A stretch of DNA of 64,000 nt from Parahoeflea alexandrii (lineage in GTDB: Bacteria; Pseudomonadota; Alphaproteobacteria; Rhizobiales; Rhizobiaceae). Under the pieces are notes generated by a model, which did no database searches, was not told where the DNA came from, and saw only the letters and a program-made list of their open reading frames with translations. A program made the translations under genes and the position numbers. Shown here one piece after another: positions 63,671 to 64,000 of this stretch. Positions within the stretch are counted from its first letter, which is position 1, and each line of letters begins with the position of its first letter. The DNA lies in NCBI RefSeq assembly GCF_027214025.1, contig NZ_JAPWHB010000002.1, positions 1 through 64,000 on the forward strand, in the 5' to 3' direction.

Positions 63671-64000
<330 letters not shown>

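Overview
The window is an alphaproteobacterial chromosome segment. It most resembles Rhizobiales (a Rhizobiaceae or Phyllobacteriaceae type organism). The basis is a MucR regulator, three tandem DUF1127 mini-genes, a fused SecDF next to yajC, the serS-surE-pcm-lytM run and the aminotransferase-hom-glpX-recJ run. Genus is not determined.

The window splits at a tRNA-Pro(TGG) gene at 28765-28841. Everything to its left (1-28764) looks like accessory DNA inserted at or accumulated against the 3' end of that tRNA. Everything to its right is ordinary core genome in a conserved Rhizobiales order.

Accessory part, 1 to about 12 kb: a copper/metal and envelope stress cluster. It holds the C-terminal part of an amino-acid permease and a leftward operon (DUF411 protein, L,D-transpeptidase, cytochrome c, acyltransferase). 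Next come a two-component system whose sensor loop is rich in Met and His, a multicopper oxidase, a Cys/His/Met-rich secreted mini-protein, a second YkuD L,D-transpeptidase, a Met-rich EF-hand secreted protein, a 34-residue membrane peptide, a DUF302 protein and a third (YafK-type) L,D-transpeptidase.

Accessory part, about 12 to 28.8 kb: a defence-like and mobile-DNA region. It contains a DprA-like plus phosphoribosyltransferase pair (ShosTA-like), an IS66 element broken by two Gln-to-stop changes, and a divergent ubiquitin-like conjugation locus. That locus has a sigma-like protein, a small acidic protein and an ImmA/IrrE metalloprotease facing a tri-ubiquitin-E2 fusion, a JAB-E1 fusion and a DUF6527 zinc-type protein, with a long concentric palindrome between the two arms. 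A GIY-YIG nuclease, an internally deleted IS110 transposase, MucR, an unknown protein and a 792-residue protein with a PD-(D/E)XK-like core and hydrophobic segments follow.

Core part, 28.8 to 64 kb: DUF192, double cold-shock protein, gloA, M15-type peptidase, tRNA-Glu, recJ, glpX, hom, aminotransferase, phaC, an NTF2-like/HxlR pair, sfsA, map, radC, an FeS-type photolyase, tig, tRNA-Leu, a GDYXXLXY/DUF2157 pair, three DUF1127 genes sharing one promoter motif, trmFO, a sterol-desaturase family gene, a squalene/phytoene synthase family gene, secDF-yajC, a DUF815 ATPase, a degenerate LytM protein, pcm, surE and the end of serS. The most interesting items are the ubiquitin-like locus (no cysteine at the expected E1 and E2 positions) with its shared palindrome, the large nuclease-like membrane protein, the ShosTA-like pair, and the identically spaced promoter motif in front of all three DUF1127 genes.
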